A stretch of DNA of 42,064 nt from an uncultured Clostridia bacterium (GTDB taxonomy: Bacteria; Bacillota; Clostridia; TANB77; CAG-465). The notes beneath the pieces are model-generated. The model saw nothing but the letters and a program-made list of their open reading frames with translations, had not been told where the DNA came from and did no database searches. The stretch lies in NCBI GenBank assembly GCA_947630145.1, contig CANRGL010000009.1:1-42064 (forward strand), in the 5' to 3' direction. The position numbers were made by a program, and so were the translations under genes. Below, one piece after another: positions 19,233 through 28,191 of the stretch (position 1 is the first letter of the stretch; every line of letters begins with the position of its first letter).

Positions 19233-20390
19233 ATGAAAGAAAGTATAGGAGTATATATTCATATACCTTTTTGTGAAAAGAAATGCTTTTATTGTGATTT
19301 TGTATCATATGATAACAAAAATGATTTAATTAAAGAATATATTGACTCACTTTGTATAGAAATTTTAAGAAATGCTGAAATTTTAAGCGAATATGATATT
19401 AGTACTATATATTTTGGGGGTGGAACACCATCTTGTATAGAACCAGAATATATTACGAAAATTATGGATACCTTAAAATTATTTATTCCTGATTTTAATT
19501 CATTAAAAGAAGTAACCATAGAAGTAAATCCAAATAGTGCCTCTTTAGATAAACTTAAAAAATATTATGATGGCGGAATAAATAGATTAAGTATTGGATT
19601 ACAATCTACACATGATAAAATATTAAAAAATATTGGTAGAATTCATAGTTATGACGATTTTACAAATACGTTAGAAAATGCAACAAATGCAGGATTTAAA
19701 AACATTTCTCTTGATCTTATATATCCTTTACCAGGACTTAAATTAAATAGCTTTAAGGATAGTTTAAATACCATAATGAAGTTAAAAGATATATATAATA
19801 TAAAACATATATCGGTGTATAATTTGGAAGTACATGAAAGTACAAGGCTTAAGTTTCTTTTAGATGAAGGTTTTCTATCATTATGTGATGAAGAAGAAGA
19901 ATACAAAATGAGAGATATATTAAACACTACATTAAAAGATAATAATTTTATTAAATATGAAATATCTAACTATGCTTTAGAAGGTTATCAGTCAAAACAT
20001 AATTTATGTTATTGGAATCAAGATAAATATCTAGGGTTTGGAGTAAACGCATCTTCGTTTTTTAATTCAAAACGATATAGGAATATAGATGATATTAATG
20101 AATATATAAAAAGAATAAAGGAAAACAAGGATATTGTTGTTGAAAGTGAGCAGTTAGATAAGCTTAGTCTTATGAAAGAATATATTATACTAAGACTTAG
20201 ATTAAAAGATGGTGTTAATATCGTAGATTTTAAAGAAAGATTTAATATTGGCATATTTGATATTTTTAAAACTGAATTTGATGTGTTAAAAAAAGATAAT
20301 CTAATAAATATAGATAATAAAAGCAAAAATATTTATTTAACTCCTAGAGGTGAAGAAGTAGCAAATCTTGTATGGGAAAAATTTATTTAA
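19233..20390 (+). CDS. hemW: Radical SAM HemW family protein
   Basis: IGVYIHIPFCEKKCFYCDF (CxxxCxxC); IYFGGGTPSCIEPEYI; EVNPNSASLDKLKKYYDGGINRLSIGLQS; FGVNASSF. Confidence 0.95.
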   Translation: MKESIGVYIHIPFCEKKCFYCDFVSYDNKNDLIKEYIDSLCIEILRNAEILSEYDISTIYFGGGTPSCIEPEYITKIMDTLKLFIPDFNSLKEVTIEVNPNSASLDKLKKYYDGGINRLSIGLQSTHDKILKNIGRIHSYDDFTNTLENATNAGFKNISLDLIYPLPGLKLNSFKDSLNTIMKLKDIYNIKHISVYNLEVHESTRLKFLLDEGFLSLCDEEEEYKMRDILNTTLKDNNFIKYEISNYALEGYQSKHNLCYWNQDKYLGFGVNASSFFNSKRYRNIDDINEYIKRIKENKDIVVESEQLDKLSLMKEYIILRLRLKDGVNIVDFKERFNIGIFDIFKTEFDVLKKDNLINIDNKSKNIYLTPRGEEVANLVWEKFI

Positions 20391-20396
20391 AAATAT

Positions 20397-20430
20397 AAAA
20401 AATACTACTAAAGAATTAGCAGTATTTTTT
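20397..20430 (+). terminator. Rho-independent terminator after hemW
   Basis: AAAAAATACTaCTAAAGAATTAGcAGTATTTTTT. Confidence 0.7.
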
Positions 20431-20442
20431 ATTTTTTGCTTT

Positions 20443-20823
20443 TTACTTTTTTTCGGCTTGTATTAAAAAATAGATTCTATTGCAATTTTCACCATAACAT
20501 ATGTTATACTTTTTTCCTTTAACAAGTAAAGAAGAAAGATAATCAAAGTATTCTTTCCTTGTAGTTATATTTTCAGGAAAATAAGATTTTAACAAATGTA
20601 TCCTACTTAGTCGTACTGTATACTTTTTATGAACAAACACATCCGTGAAGTTATATTCTATATATGTCTTATGCCGGTTTACATCATTAAGTATTACACT
20701 GTCTTTAAAAATAGAGTCATCAAATTTAAATTCGCTACAATATACAGAAAGTATCATAATGAAAAAAATAGATGCAAAAATAATAATGCCAATGACTATT
20801 GACAAAATGTGGAAAAATAACAT
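20443..20823 (-). CDS. Small single-TM protein of unknown function
   Basis: N-terminal hydrophobic FHILSIVIGIIIFASIFFIMILSVYC; AGGAGGAAC RBS on the minus strand. Confidence 0.65.
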   Translation of the reverse strand: MLFFHILSIVIGIIIFASIFFIMILSVYCSEFKFDDSIFKDSVILNDVNRHKTYIEYNFTDVFVHKKYTVRLSRIHLLKSYFPENITTRKEYFDYLSSLLVKGKKYNICYGENCNRIYFLIQAEKK

Positions 20824-21029
20824 AAAAGTTCCTCCTAAATTAAAATTTTAAATATAGTATGTGTTTGACTGTATATATTATAACATAATATTCCTTGAAA
20901 GTAAATAACTAAATATGTTATTTAAAAATTTGCTTATTGAAATAATATATTAAATATGTTAGAATAATTTGTATGTAAAATAGGAAAAAATATAAATAAT
21001 ATAATAATATAATTAATGTGAGGGAGAAT

Positions 21030-23777
21030 ATGGAAAATAAAAAATTTTTAGTAGTTGATGGTAATAGTATAATGAATAGAGCTTTTTATGGACTTATGAA
21101 TCTTAAAATGACATCGAATATTTTAAATATTCATACTAATGCGTTATATGCTTTTTTAAATATATATTGGATGATATTAGATAAGATTCATCCAGATTAT
21201 GTAGTAGTATCTTTTGATTTAAAAGCTCCTACATTTAGACACAAAATGTATGATGAATATAAAGCTACAAGACATGGTATGCCTGATGAACTTAAAGAAC
21301 AGATGCCCGTAATTAAAGAAATTTTAAAAGCAATGAACGTTCCAATTATTGAAAAGGAAGGTTATGAAGCTGACGATATTTTAGGTACTATTTCGAAGAA
21401 AAATGAGAATAATAATATTTTTACATATATTTTAACAGGGGATAGAGATTCTTTTCAGCTTATTTCTAATCTTACTAATGTGATTATGCCTTCAAATAAA
21501 CCTGGAAAAACAGAATATACTATTTATGATACTGATATGCTTAAAGAAAAGTATGGTATAAGCCCTCGTCAAGTAATAGAGGTTAAATCTTTAATGGGGG
21601 ATGCATCTGATAACATACCTGGTGTAAAAGGAGTAGGAGAGAAGACAGCATATAGTTTAATTCAAAAATACGATAATATAGATAATATATATACCAACAT
21701 AGATAATATCGATATAACACCAAAAACTAAAGAAAAGCTTTTATCTGATAAGGATATGGCAAAACTTAGTCATACTCTTGCTACAATAGATATAAACGTT
21801 CCAATAGAAATTGATTATGAAAACTCTAAGTTATCTGATGTAAATAAACAAGAATTATATAATTTATTTAAAAAATTAGAATTTAGAAAATTTATGGATA
21901 AATTTGATTTTTCTGACATTGCTAACGAATTGTCATCTGATACTAATAATAAAAAGCAATTATCTGTAAAAAATACAATTATTTTAGATAAAAATAATAT
22001 CAATTCATATTTGAAAAATTTAGAAGATTTATTTAACTTAGATCAAGTATCATATATATTTAATATTAATTCAAAAAATATTGTATCTAATATTAAAATA
22101 TTAGATAGAGATTTTATAGGATTTTATGATAATAAAAATGATGTTATATATATAATTGACTTAAAAGATATTAATAAAGATATTAGTGAAAATATAATTA
22201 GGAAATTTGCTACATCTAATTGTATAAAATTAGGTTATAATATTAAGCAAGATATTTTATACATATTTAATAATATATCTAATAATATTAAAGGATTTAA
22301 TTATGATTTAATGATTGCATATTATCTTTTAAATTCAAATGGTGCTCATTATTATATTGATAAAATATTAAATGAATTATTTGATGTATCTTTTAATTAT
22401 GATAATAAAAATAATGAGAATGTTCAAATCTCTTTATTTGATGTACAAGAAGAATATGTTTTTCTAAATGAGTCTAGTATTACAAATATTACTACATATT
22501 TAAAGGGAATATATGATTCATATAGTATAATTACAAATAAACTTAAAGAATTTAATATGATTGACTTATTTAATAATATAGAAATGCCACTTGTAGAGAC
22601 ACTAGCATATATGGAAAAAAACGGAATGTATATTGATAAGAAAAAATTAGATGAATTTGATATTAAAATTACTGAAGATTTAAAACTATTAGAAGAACAA
22701 ATATATACTTTAGCAAAAGAAAAATTTAATATTAATTCTACTCAAAAGTTAGGTACGATTCTATTTGAAAAATTAGGTCTTCCTACAGTAAAAAAAACAA
22801 AAACAGGATATTCAACTGATAAAGATGTTTTAGAAAAACTAGAAGGAAAACATGAAATTATATCAAAAATTTTAGAATATAGACAAATAAATAAATTAAA
22901 AACAACTTATGTAGATTCACTAAGAGATAAAATTAATCCTAATGATGGGAGAATACATACAACTTTTATGCAAACTGTAGCGTCTACTGGTAGACTTAGT
23001 AGTGTAGAACCAAATCTTCAAAATATACCAATTAGATTAGAATTAGGTAAGAAAATACGTAGTTTCTTTGTAGGTGAAGGTAATAATTTAATTATTGATG
23101 CTGATTATAGTCAAATTGAGCTTAGGGTTCTTGCAGATATTGCAAATGATCCTGTAATGATAAATTCTTTTAAAGAAGGAATTGATATTCATAAAACTAC
23201 TGCTTCACAAGTTTTTGACGTTCCTTTAGCTGATGTGACTACACAAATGCGTTCACGTGCAAAGGCTGTAAATTTTGGTATAGTTTATGGCATTAGTGGT
23301 TTTGGGCTTGCTAAAAATATATCTACTTCTACTAAAGAGGCGACAAATTATATAAACAAGTATTTAGAAAAATATGGTGGTATACATAAATTTATGACTG
23401 ATATAGTAGTAAAGGCAAAAGAAGATGGTTATGTTGCAACGTTATTTAATAGAAGAAGATATATTCCTGAACTATATCAAAAAAATAAAAATATTGTAGA
23501 GTTTGGGAAAAGAATTGCTATGAATACACCAATTCAAGGAACAGCAGCAGATATAATAAAAATTGCTATGAATAGAATATATAATAAATTAAAACAAAAC
23601 AATTTAAAATCTAAATTAATTATGCAAGTACATGATGAATTAATTATGGAAGTAGTTCCAGATGAAATAGATATAATAAAAGAAATATTAAAAAATGAAA
23701 TGGAAAATGTGATATCATTAAAAGTACCATTAGACGTAGATTTAAATGTTGGAAAATCTTGGTATGATGCACATTAA
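21030..23777 (+). CDS. polA: DNA polymerase I (ORF opens at GTG 21018; likely start ATG 21030)
   Basis: 5' nuclease domain NKKFLVVDGNSIMNRAFYG; Klenow motifs STGRLSSVEPNLQNIPIR, DADYSQIELRVLA, RSRAKAVNFGIVYG, QVHDELIMEV. Confidence 0.97.
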   Translation: MENKKFLVVDGNSIMNRAFYGLMNLKMTSNILNIHTNALYAFLNIYWMILDKIHPDYVVVSFDLKAPTFRHKMYDEYKATRHGMPDELKEQMPVIKEILKAMNVPIIEKEGYEADDILGTISKKNENNNIFTYILTGDRDSFQLISNLTNVIMPSNKPGKTEYTIYDTDMLKEKYGISPRQVIEVKSLMGDASDNIPGVKGVGEKTAYSLIQKYDNIDNIYTNIDNIDITPKTKEKLLSDKDMAKLSHTLATIDINVPIEIDYENSKLSDVNKQELYNLFKKLEFRKFMDKFDFSDIANELSSDTNNKKQLSVKNTIILDKNNINSYLKNLEDLFNLDQVSYIFNINSKNIVSNIKILDRDFIGFYDNKNDVIYIIDLKDINKDISENIIRKFATSNCIKLGYNIKQDILYIFNNISNNIKGFNYDLMIAYYLLNSNGAHYYIDKILNELFDVSFNYDNKNNENVQISLFDVQEEYVFLNESSITNITTYLKGIYDSYSIITNKLKEFNMIDLFNNIEMPLVETLAYMEKNGMYIDKKKLDEFDIKITEDLKLLEEQIYTLAKEKFNINSTQKLGTILFEKLGLPTVKKTKTGYSTDKDVLEKLEGKHEIISKILEYRQINKLKTTYVDSLRDKINPNDGRIHTTFMQTVASTGRLSSVEPNLQNIPIRLELGKKIRSFFVGEGNNLIIDADYSQIELRVLADIANDPVMINSFKEGIDIHKTTASQVFDVPLADVTTQMRSRAKAVNFGIVYGISGFGLAKNISTSTKEATNYINKYLEKYGGIHKFMTDIVVKAKEDGYVATLFNRRRYIPELYQKNKNIVEFGKRIAMNTPIQGTAADIIKIAMNRIYNKLKQNNLKSKLIMQVHDELIMEVVPDEIDIIKEILKNEMENVISLKVPLDVDLNVGKSWYDAH

Positions 23778-23798
23778 TAAATATAGAGGAAGGTATAG

Positions 23799-24371
23799 AT
23801 GAAAATAAAAAAACAAGGTAAAATTTTAAAGTTTATAACTTTTTTTGTAATATTTACAATTGTTCTTTTTGTATCTAGTATTTTAATTATAAAAAAATTA
23901 GTTTTTCCTTTGAAACACTTTGATGTTGTAAAAATTGAGGCTAGTAAAAATAATATTGATCCATATCTAATTATGGCAATTATTAAAACAGAAAGCAATT
24001 TTAATAAAGAGGCAACTTCAAATAAAAAAGCAAAAGGACTTATGCAAATTAGAGATACAACTGCAAATGATATAAATAACAAAATAAATTTAGTAAATCA
24101 GGTTGAGGGAAACTTATTTGATGAAAATGTAAATATAGCTCTAGGTTGCAAATATTTTAATGATCTAATCAGTAATTATAATGGTAATTATTATCTTGCA
24201 ATTTGTGCATATAATGCAGGAATGGGAAACGTTAATAAATGGATAGAAGAAGGTAAAGTGGATAAAAATTTAAATGAATATACCAATATTTCTTTACCAT
24301 TTGAAGAAACTCGTAAATATTTAAAGAAAGTTATAATTTCATATAAGATATATAGAAAATTGTATAGTTAA
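23799..24371 (+). CDS. Lytic transglycosylase (SLT domain), membrane-anchored
   Basis: N-terminal TM; NIDPYLIMAIIKTESNFNKEATSNKKAKGLMQI; YNGNYYLAICAYNAGMGNVNKWI. Confidence 0.93.
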   Translation: MKIKKQGKILKFITFFVIFTIVLFVSSILIIKKLVFPLKHFDVVKIEASKNNIDPYLIMAIIKTESNFNKEATSNKKAKGLMQIRDTTANDINNKINLVNQVEGNLFDENVNIALGCKYFNDLISNYNGNYYLAICAYNAGMGNVNKWIEEGKVDKNLNEYTNISLPFEETRKYLKKVIISYKIYRKLYS

Positions 24372-24402
24372 TACTTTACATAAATTATGATGTAAATTAC
24401 CA

Positions 24403-24489
24403 ATGTATAGGAATAGTACAGGTTACACTGCTACAATTGATAATGGCACAATTAATACTTTAATTGCATATTATTATCCTAATGGTTAA
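24403..24489 (+). other. Short reading frame MYRNSTGYTATIDNGTINTLIAYYYPNG, possible gene relic
   Basis: 28 codons ending TAA just before a strong terminator; no SD seen upstream. Confidence 0.3.
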
Positions 24490-24493
24490 AATC

Positions 24494-24535
24494 AAAACAG
24501 CGAAAAGAATTTTTAAACTTTTCGCTGTTTTCATT
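24494..24535 (+). terminator. Strong Rho-independent terminator
   Basis: AAAACAGCGAAAAG-aatttttaaa-CTTTTCGCTGTTTT perfect 14-bp stem. Confidence 0.9.
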
Positions 24536-24660
24536 TTATTGGGTATAATTTTTATATATACCTATTATTTTTTATTAATTTTAGTATATTTATTACAAAA
24601 AATACTACACAAATACATAAAAATATGTTAAAATAATATACAAATAAAAGGAGTGATTTT

Positions 24661-25386
24661 ATGTCAGGACATAGCAAATGGAATAATATTAAAAGAAAAA
24701 AGGAAGCAAGTGATGCTAAAAAAGCAAATATATTTTCTAAACTTGGTAAAGAAATAACTATTGCTGTAAAAACTGGTAATAGTGGCGATATTAACGTTAA
24801 TAGGAAATTAAGGGATGTTGTTGCTAAAGCAAAGGCTCAAAATATGCCAAATGATAATATTAATAGATGTATTCAAAAAGCATTAGGTGATAGTACATCA
24901 GCAAATTACGAAGAAATCGTATACGAAGGATTTGGCCCTTGTGGAGTTTCAGTTATCGTTGAAGTTTTAACTGATAATAAAAATAGAGCAGCAGCTGATG
25001 TAAGACATATATTTAGTAAATCAGGTGGAAGTCTAGGGCAAACAGGATCAGTTGGATATATGTTTGATAAAAAAGGATATTTTCTAATTGAAAAAAACAA
25101 TGATTTAGATGAAGATAGTTTAATGCTAGAAGTTTTAGACTATGGTGCTGATGATTTTATATCTGATGATGAATATATTGAAGTATTATGTGATCCTAAG
25201 AATTTTTCTGAATTACTTGAAATTTTTCAGAAGAAGGATATAAAATTAGAAGAAGCTCAAATAAAGCAAATACCAAATATGAAAAAAGATTTAACTGATG
25301 AAGAAGAAGAAAAGTTAAATAATTTCTTAGAAAAATTAGAAGACAATGATGATGTTCAGAATGTTTGGCATAATGCCAATATATAA
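24661..25386 (+). CDS. yebC: YebC/PmpR family protein (TACO1-like)
   Basis: MSGHSKWNNIKRKKEASDAKKANIFSKLGKEI; GGSLGQTGSVGYMFDKKG. Confidence 0.97.
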   Translation: MSGHSKWNNIKRKKEASDAKKANIFSKLGKEITIAVKTGNSGDINVNRKLRDVVAKAKAQNMPNDNINRCIQKALGDSTSANYEEIVYEGFGPCGVSVIVEVLTDNKNRAAADVRHIFSKSGGSLGQTGSVGYMFDKKGYFLIEKNNDLDEDSLMLEVLDYGADDFISDDEYIEVLCDPKNFSELLEIFQKKDIKLEEAQIKQIPNMKKDLTDEEEEKLNNFLEKLEDNDDVQNVWHNANI

Positions 25387-25416
25387 GTATTACATAAAAA
25401 TGTAATATTTTTTTAA
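25387..25416 (+). terminator. Rho-independent terminator after yebC
   Basis: ATTACATaaaaATGTAATATTTTTTT. Confidence 0.75.
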
Positions 25417-25424
25417 CAAAAGTA

Positions 25425-25453
25425 TTGACTTTACATAAATTTAATGCTATAAT
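25425..25453 (+). promoter_or_regulatory. Sigma-A promoter with extended -10 for the SNase-like gene
   Basis: TTGACT (25425-25430), 17-nt spacer, TGcTATAAT with TATAAT at 25448-25453. Confidence 0.8.
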
Positions 25454-25496
25454 AATATTGTAAGGTGTTGTTATTTTGAACTAAGGAGGTGTTTTT

Positions 25497-26261
25497 ATGT
25501 ACTATGATAATAAATCTACATTTTATATAAAACAGTATGGACCAGCAGTTATTACTATTGCTATATCGTTAGTTTTAGTAGTTGGCGGATTATATATTTA
25601 TTTATCTAGCAATAAAAACAACCGCCTTCAAGATACATTAGTTGCAAAAAATGCAGATAGTCAAGAAGTAATATCTCAACAAGATACTACTGTTACTGAA
25701 AAAACTAATAGTCTTCAAGAAGAAGTTCAAGAAAATGTCGCAACAACAGCTGAACAACAAGTTTCTAATAATAATGAAGTTATTGAACAAAATGTTCCTC
25801 AAGAAAAAAAAGAAGAAGATGTAAATATTGATATAAATAATGTAAATACAACTTCAACTTTAAGTGTAGAACTTAAGAATCTAAAAAATTTACAGAAATC
25901 ATCTGAAGGAACTATTTTAGGTGTCGATAACGATAAAAATATTATTATAAATATTTCAAATAATAATTATAAAGCAACATTGATTGGTATAGATTACAAA
26001 AAATCTAATTCAAACATAGTTGAACAACTTAACAATGATTTAAAGAATAAAAAAGTTAAAATTGCTTTTGATAATGTAAAAACTGAAGATAATAAATTAT
26101 GTATATACTTATATATTAATGATGAGTTATATAACAAAAAATTATTGGAAAATGGTCTTTCAATAATAAAAGTTGAAAAAGCAAATACAAGTCTATTAAA
26201 TGAACTTGTAACAGCTCAAAAGCAAGCAAAGACAAACAACTTAGGTATTTGGCAAAAATAA
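25497..26261 (+). CDS. Membrane-anchored protein with SNase-like C-terminal domain, probably catalytically inactive
   Basis: N-terminal TM; Glu/Gln-rich linker; C-terminal YKATLIGID...KVKIAFD...CIYLYINDELYNKKLLENGLSII...AQKQAKTNNLGIW resembles the SNase fold. Confidence 0.65.
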   Translation: MYYDNKSTFYIKQYGPAVITIAISLVLVVGGLYIYLSSNKNNRLQDTLVAKNADSQEVISQQDTTVTEKTNSLQEEVQENVATTAEQQVSNNNEVIEQNVPQEKKEEDVNIDINNVNTTSTLSVELKNLKNLQKSSEGTILGVDNDKNIIINISNNNYKATLIGIDYKKSNSNIVEQLNNDLKNKKVKIAFDNVKTEDNKLCIYLYINDELYNKKLLENGLSIIKVEKANTSLLNELVTAQKQAKTNNLGIWQK

Positions 26262-26269
26262 AAATTAGC

Positions 26270-26358
26270 ATGCCGAACTAGGGAAAAACCTTAGTTTTCA
26301 TATATCAACCTCTTATGATCGCCTCTATAGAAATATAGAGGCATCTATTTTTTTATAT
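26270..26358 (+). terminator. Intergenic double hairpin; the second is a Rho-independent terminator
   Basis: AACTAGGgaaaaaCCTTAGTT hairpin followed by GCCTCTATagaaATATAGAGGC and a T-rich tail. Confidence 0.7.
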
Positions 26359-26392
26359 TATGTTATGAAACTTTTTTAACCATTTTGCATAC

Positions 26393-26420
26393 TTGACATA
26401 ATTTTTAAATATGTTATTAT
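26393..26420 (+). promoter_or_regulatory. Putative sigma-A promoter for the 127-aa ORF
   Basis: TTGACA (26393-26398), 16-nt spacer, TGtTATTAT with TATTAT at 26415-26420. Confidence 0.65.
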
Positions 26421-26430
26421 GTTTACATAA

Positions 26431-26443
26431 ATACTACACTATT
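26431..26443 (+). repeat. Left arm of 13-bp inverted repeat flanking the 127-aa ORF
   Basis: ATACTACACTATT, exact reverse complement of 26847-26859. Confidence 0.75.
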
Positions 26444-26457
26444 AAGGAAGGAGGAAT

Positions 26458-26841
26458 ATGAAAATTGAATTAAATGAATGTGATATTATAAATATACTTA
26501 ATTGTATAAACATAACAACTTATTATATGAAATACCATACAAAGGAAATAAAACAAGATATTTCATATTATTATAACTTTGATAACTATAATGAAGATTA
26601 TTTTAATTTAAATTTGTTACATAGAAGAATAAGTGTTAAAGCGAATATAGAATATTATAATGAAGATAATTCAAATTTATTTATAGGGCAAAAAGATTAT
26701 TTAAATACAAAAGAAAAAGATTTTAAAGTGTTAAAAAATAATAAAAATAAAATATATGATAAAAAGCATAATAATATTAATAAAAGAAAAAATAATAAGT
26801 TTTATATTAAATTTTTCTTTAGAAGAGGTATTAACAAATAA
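26458..26841 (+). CDS. Uncharacterised 127-aa Asn/Tyr/Lys-rich protein
   Basis: GGAAGGAGG RBS immediately upstream of ATG; own promoter; family not recognised. Confidence 0.65.
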   Translation: MKIELNECDIINILNCINITTYYMKYHTKEIKQDISYYYNFDNYNEDYFNLNLLHRRISVKANIEYYNEDNSNLFIGQKDYLNTKEKDFKVLKNNKNKIYDKKHNNINKRKNNKFYIKFFFRRGINK

Positions 26842-26846
26842 TAAGA

Positions 26847-26859
26847 AATAGTGTAGTAT
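26847..26859 (-). repeat. Right arm of 13-bp inverted repeat flanking the 127-aa ORF
   Basis: AATAGTGTAGTAT, exact reverse complement of 26431-26443. Confidence 0.75.
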
Positions 26860-27209
26860 AAGCTTATATTAATTTATTAATTGTGGCTAATGCGTTTTTT
26901 ATAAAATTGCGCAAAATAATAATTTTGTGAAATAAAGGTCAGAAGTTATTGACTTTAAATATGTTATATGATAATATTTATAAGTATAATAACTAAATAT
27001 ATAATTAAGAATTATATATTATATTACATTATATTAAAATAGAATAAATTATTTTTATACCTTATTTATATAATTTTTTATTTTATATATACTCTCTATT
27101 TTTGTTTTTAATTATTTTTTGTTATTTCCTGACATGTAACTATATACCTTAATTAATAAAAATGTCTTAAAATCGATTTTAGAGCGTCGTTTTTTTGAGG
27201 TGATATTAA

Positions 27210-28160
27210 ATGTATGATGATGTACCTTTATATATAAAAAATTTTCTATTGTATATGAAAAATATTCAAAATAGATCTAAAAATACCGTAAAAGAATATT
27301 ATTATGATTTAAGAAATGCTTTTAGATTTTTTAAACGTGATTTATATCGATTAAATAATAAAAATTTAGATGAAATTGATATTACAGATATTGATATAAA
27401 TTTTATAAAAAAAATCAAATTAAATGATATATATAATTATTTGGATTATTTATCGAATAATTCTGATAAAGTTACAACTAGATCTAGAAAAGTTTCTGCA
27501 CTTAAATCTTTTTTTAATTATTTATGTTTTAAAGAACGTGCTTTAGAAATTAATCCTACTGTTGAATTAGAAATGCCAAGACTTGAAAAAAGAAATCCTA
27601 AATATTTAACTCTAGATGAGAGCCTCTCTCTCCTCCACTCTATTGATGGAAAATTTGAAAAAAGAGATTATGCCATTATAACATTATTTTTAAATTGTGG
27701 ATTAAGATTATCTGAACTTGTTAACATAAATTTAAAAGATATTAGGGGTACTTCTCTTAGTGTTATAGGTAAAGGTAATAAAGAACGTAGTTTGTATTTA
27801 AATGATGCTTGTAAAGACGCAATAGACGAATATATAAAAGTACGACCTAAAGATAATTTAAAGGATAGAGATGCATTATTTATAAGTAGTTTTGGAAAAA
27901 GAATTAGTAATAGAATGGTCGAAATGATTGTAAAAAAATATATTATACAAGCAGGTCTTGACCCAAGAAAATATTCTCCCCATAAACTAAGACATACTGC
28001 TGCTACATTGATGCTAAAATACGGAAAAGTTGATATAAGATCATTACAACAAGTTTTAGGACATGAAAGTATTTCTACTACTGAAATTTACACTCATGTT
28101 GATAGTGAGCAAGTAAAAGATGCATTATCAAAAAATCCTCTAAATAAAAAGAAAATATAA
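27210..28160 (+). CDS. Tyrosine recombinase, XerC/XerD-like
   Basis: NCGLRLSELVNI, HKLRHTAATLML, LGHESISTTEIYTHV catalytic R-H-R-H-Y pattern; SAM-like N-terminal domain. Confidence 0.93.
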   Translation: MYDDVPLYIKNFLLYMKNIQNRSKNTVKEYYYDLRNAFRFFKRDLYRLNNKNLDEIDITDIDINFIKKIKLNDIYNYLDYLSNNSDKVTTRSRKVSALKSFFNYLCFKERALEINPTVELEMPRLEKRNPKYLTLDESLSLLHSIDGKFEKRDYAIITLFLNCGLRLSELVNINLKDIRGTSLSVIGKGNKERSLYLNDACKDAIDEYIKVRPKDNLKDRDALFISSFGKRISNRMVEMIVKKYIIQAGLDPRKYSPHKLRHTAATLMLKYGKVDIRSLQQVLGHESISTTEIYTHVDSEQVKDALSKNPLNKKKI

Positions 28161-28191
28161 GAGCTAGAACAATTAAGTCCTAGCCCTTATT

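Noticed and set aside
19289-20326. Three minus-strand ORFs antisense to hemW
   Set aside because: Shadow ORFs; hemW motifs are unambiguous on the plus strand.
20494-20507. Palindrome ATAACATATGTTAT, LexA-box-like
   Set aside because: Lacks the GAAC/GTTC ends and lies inside a CDS.
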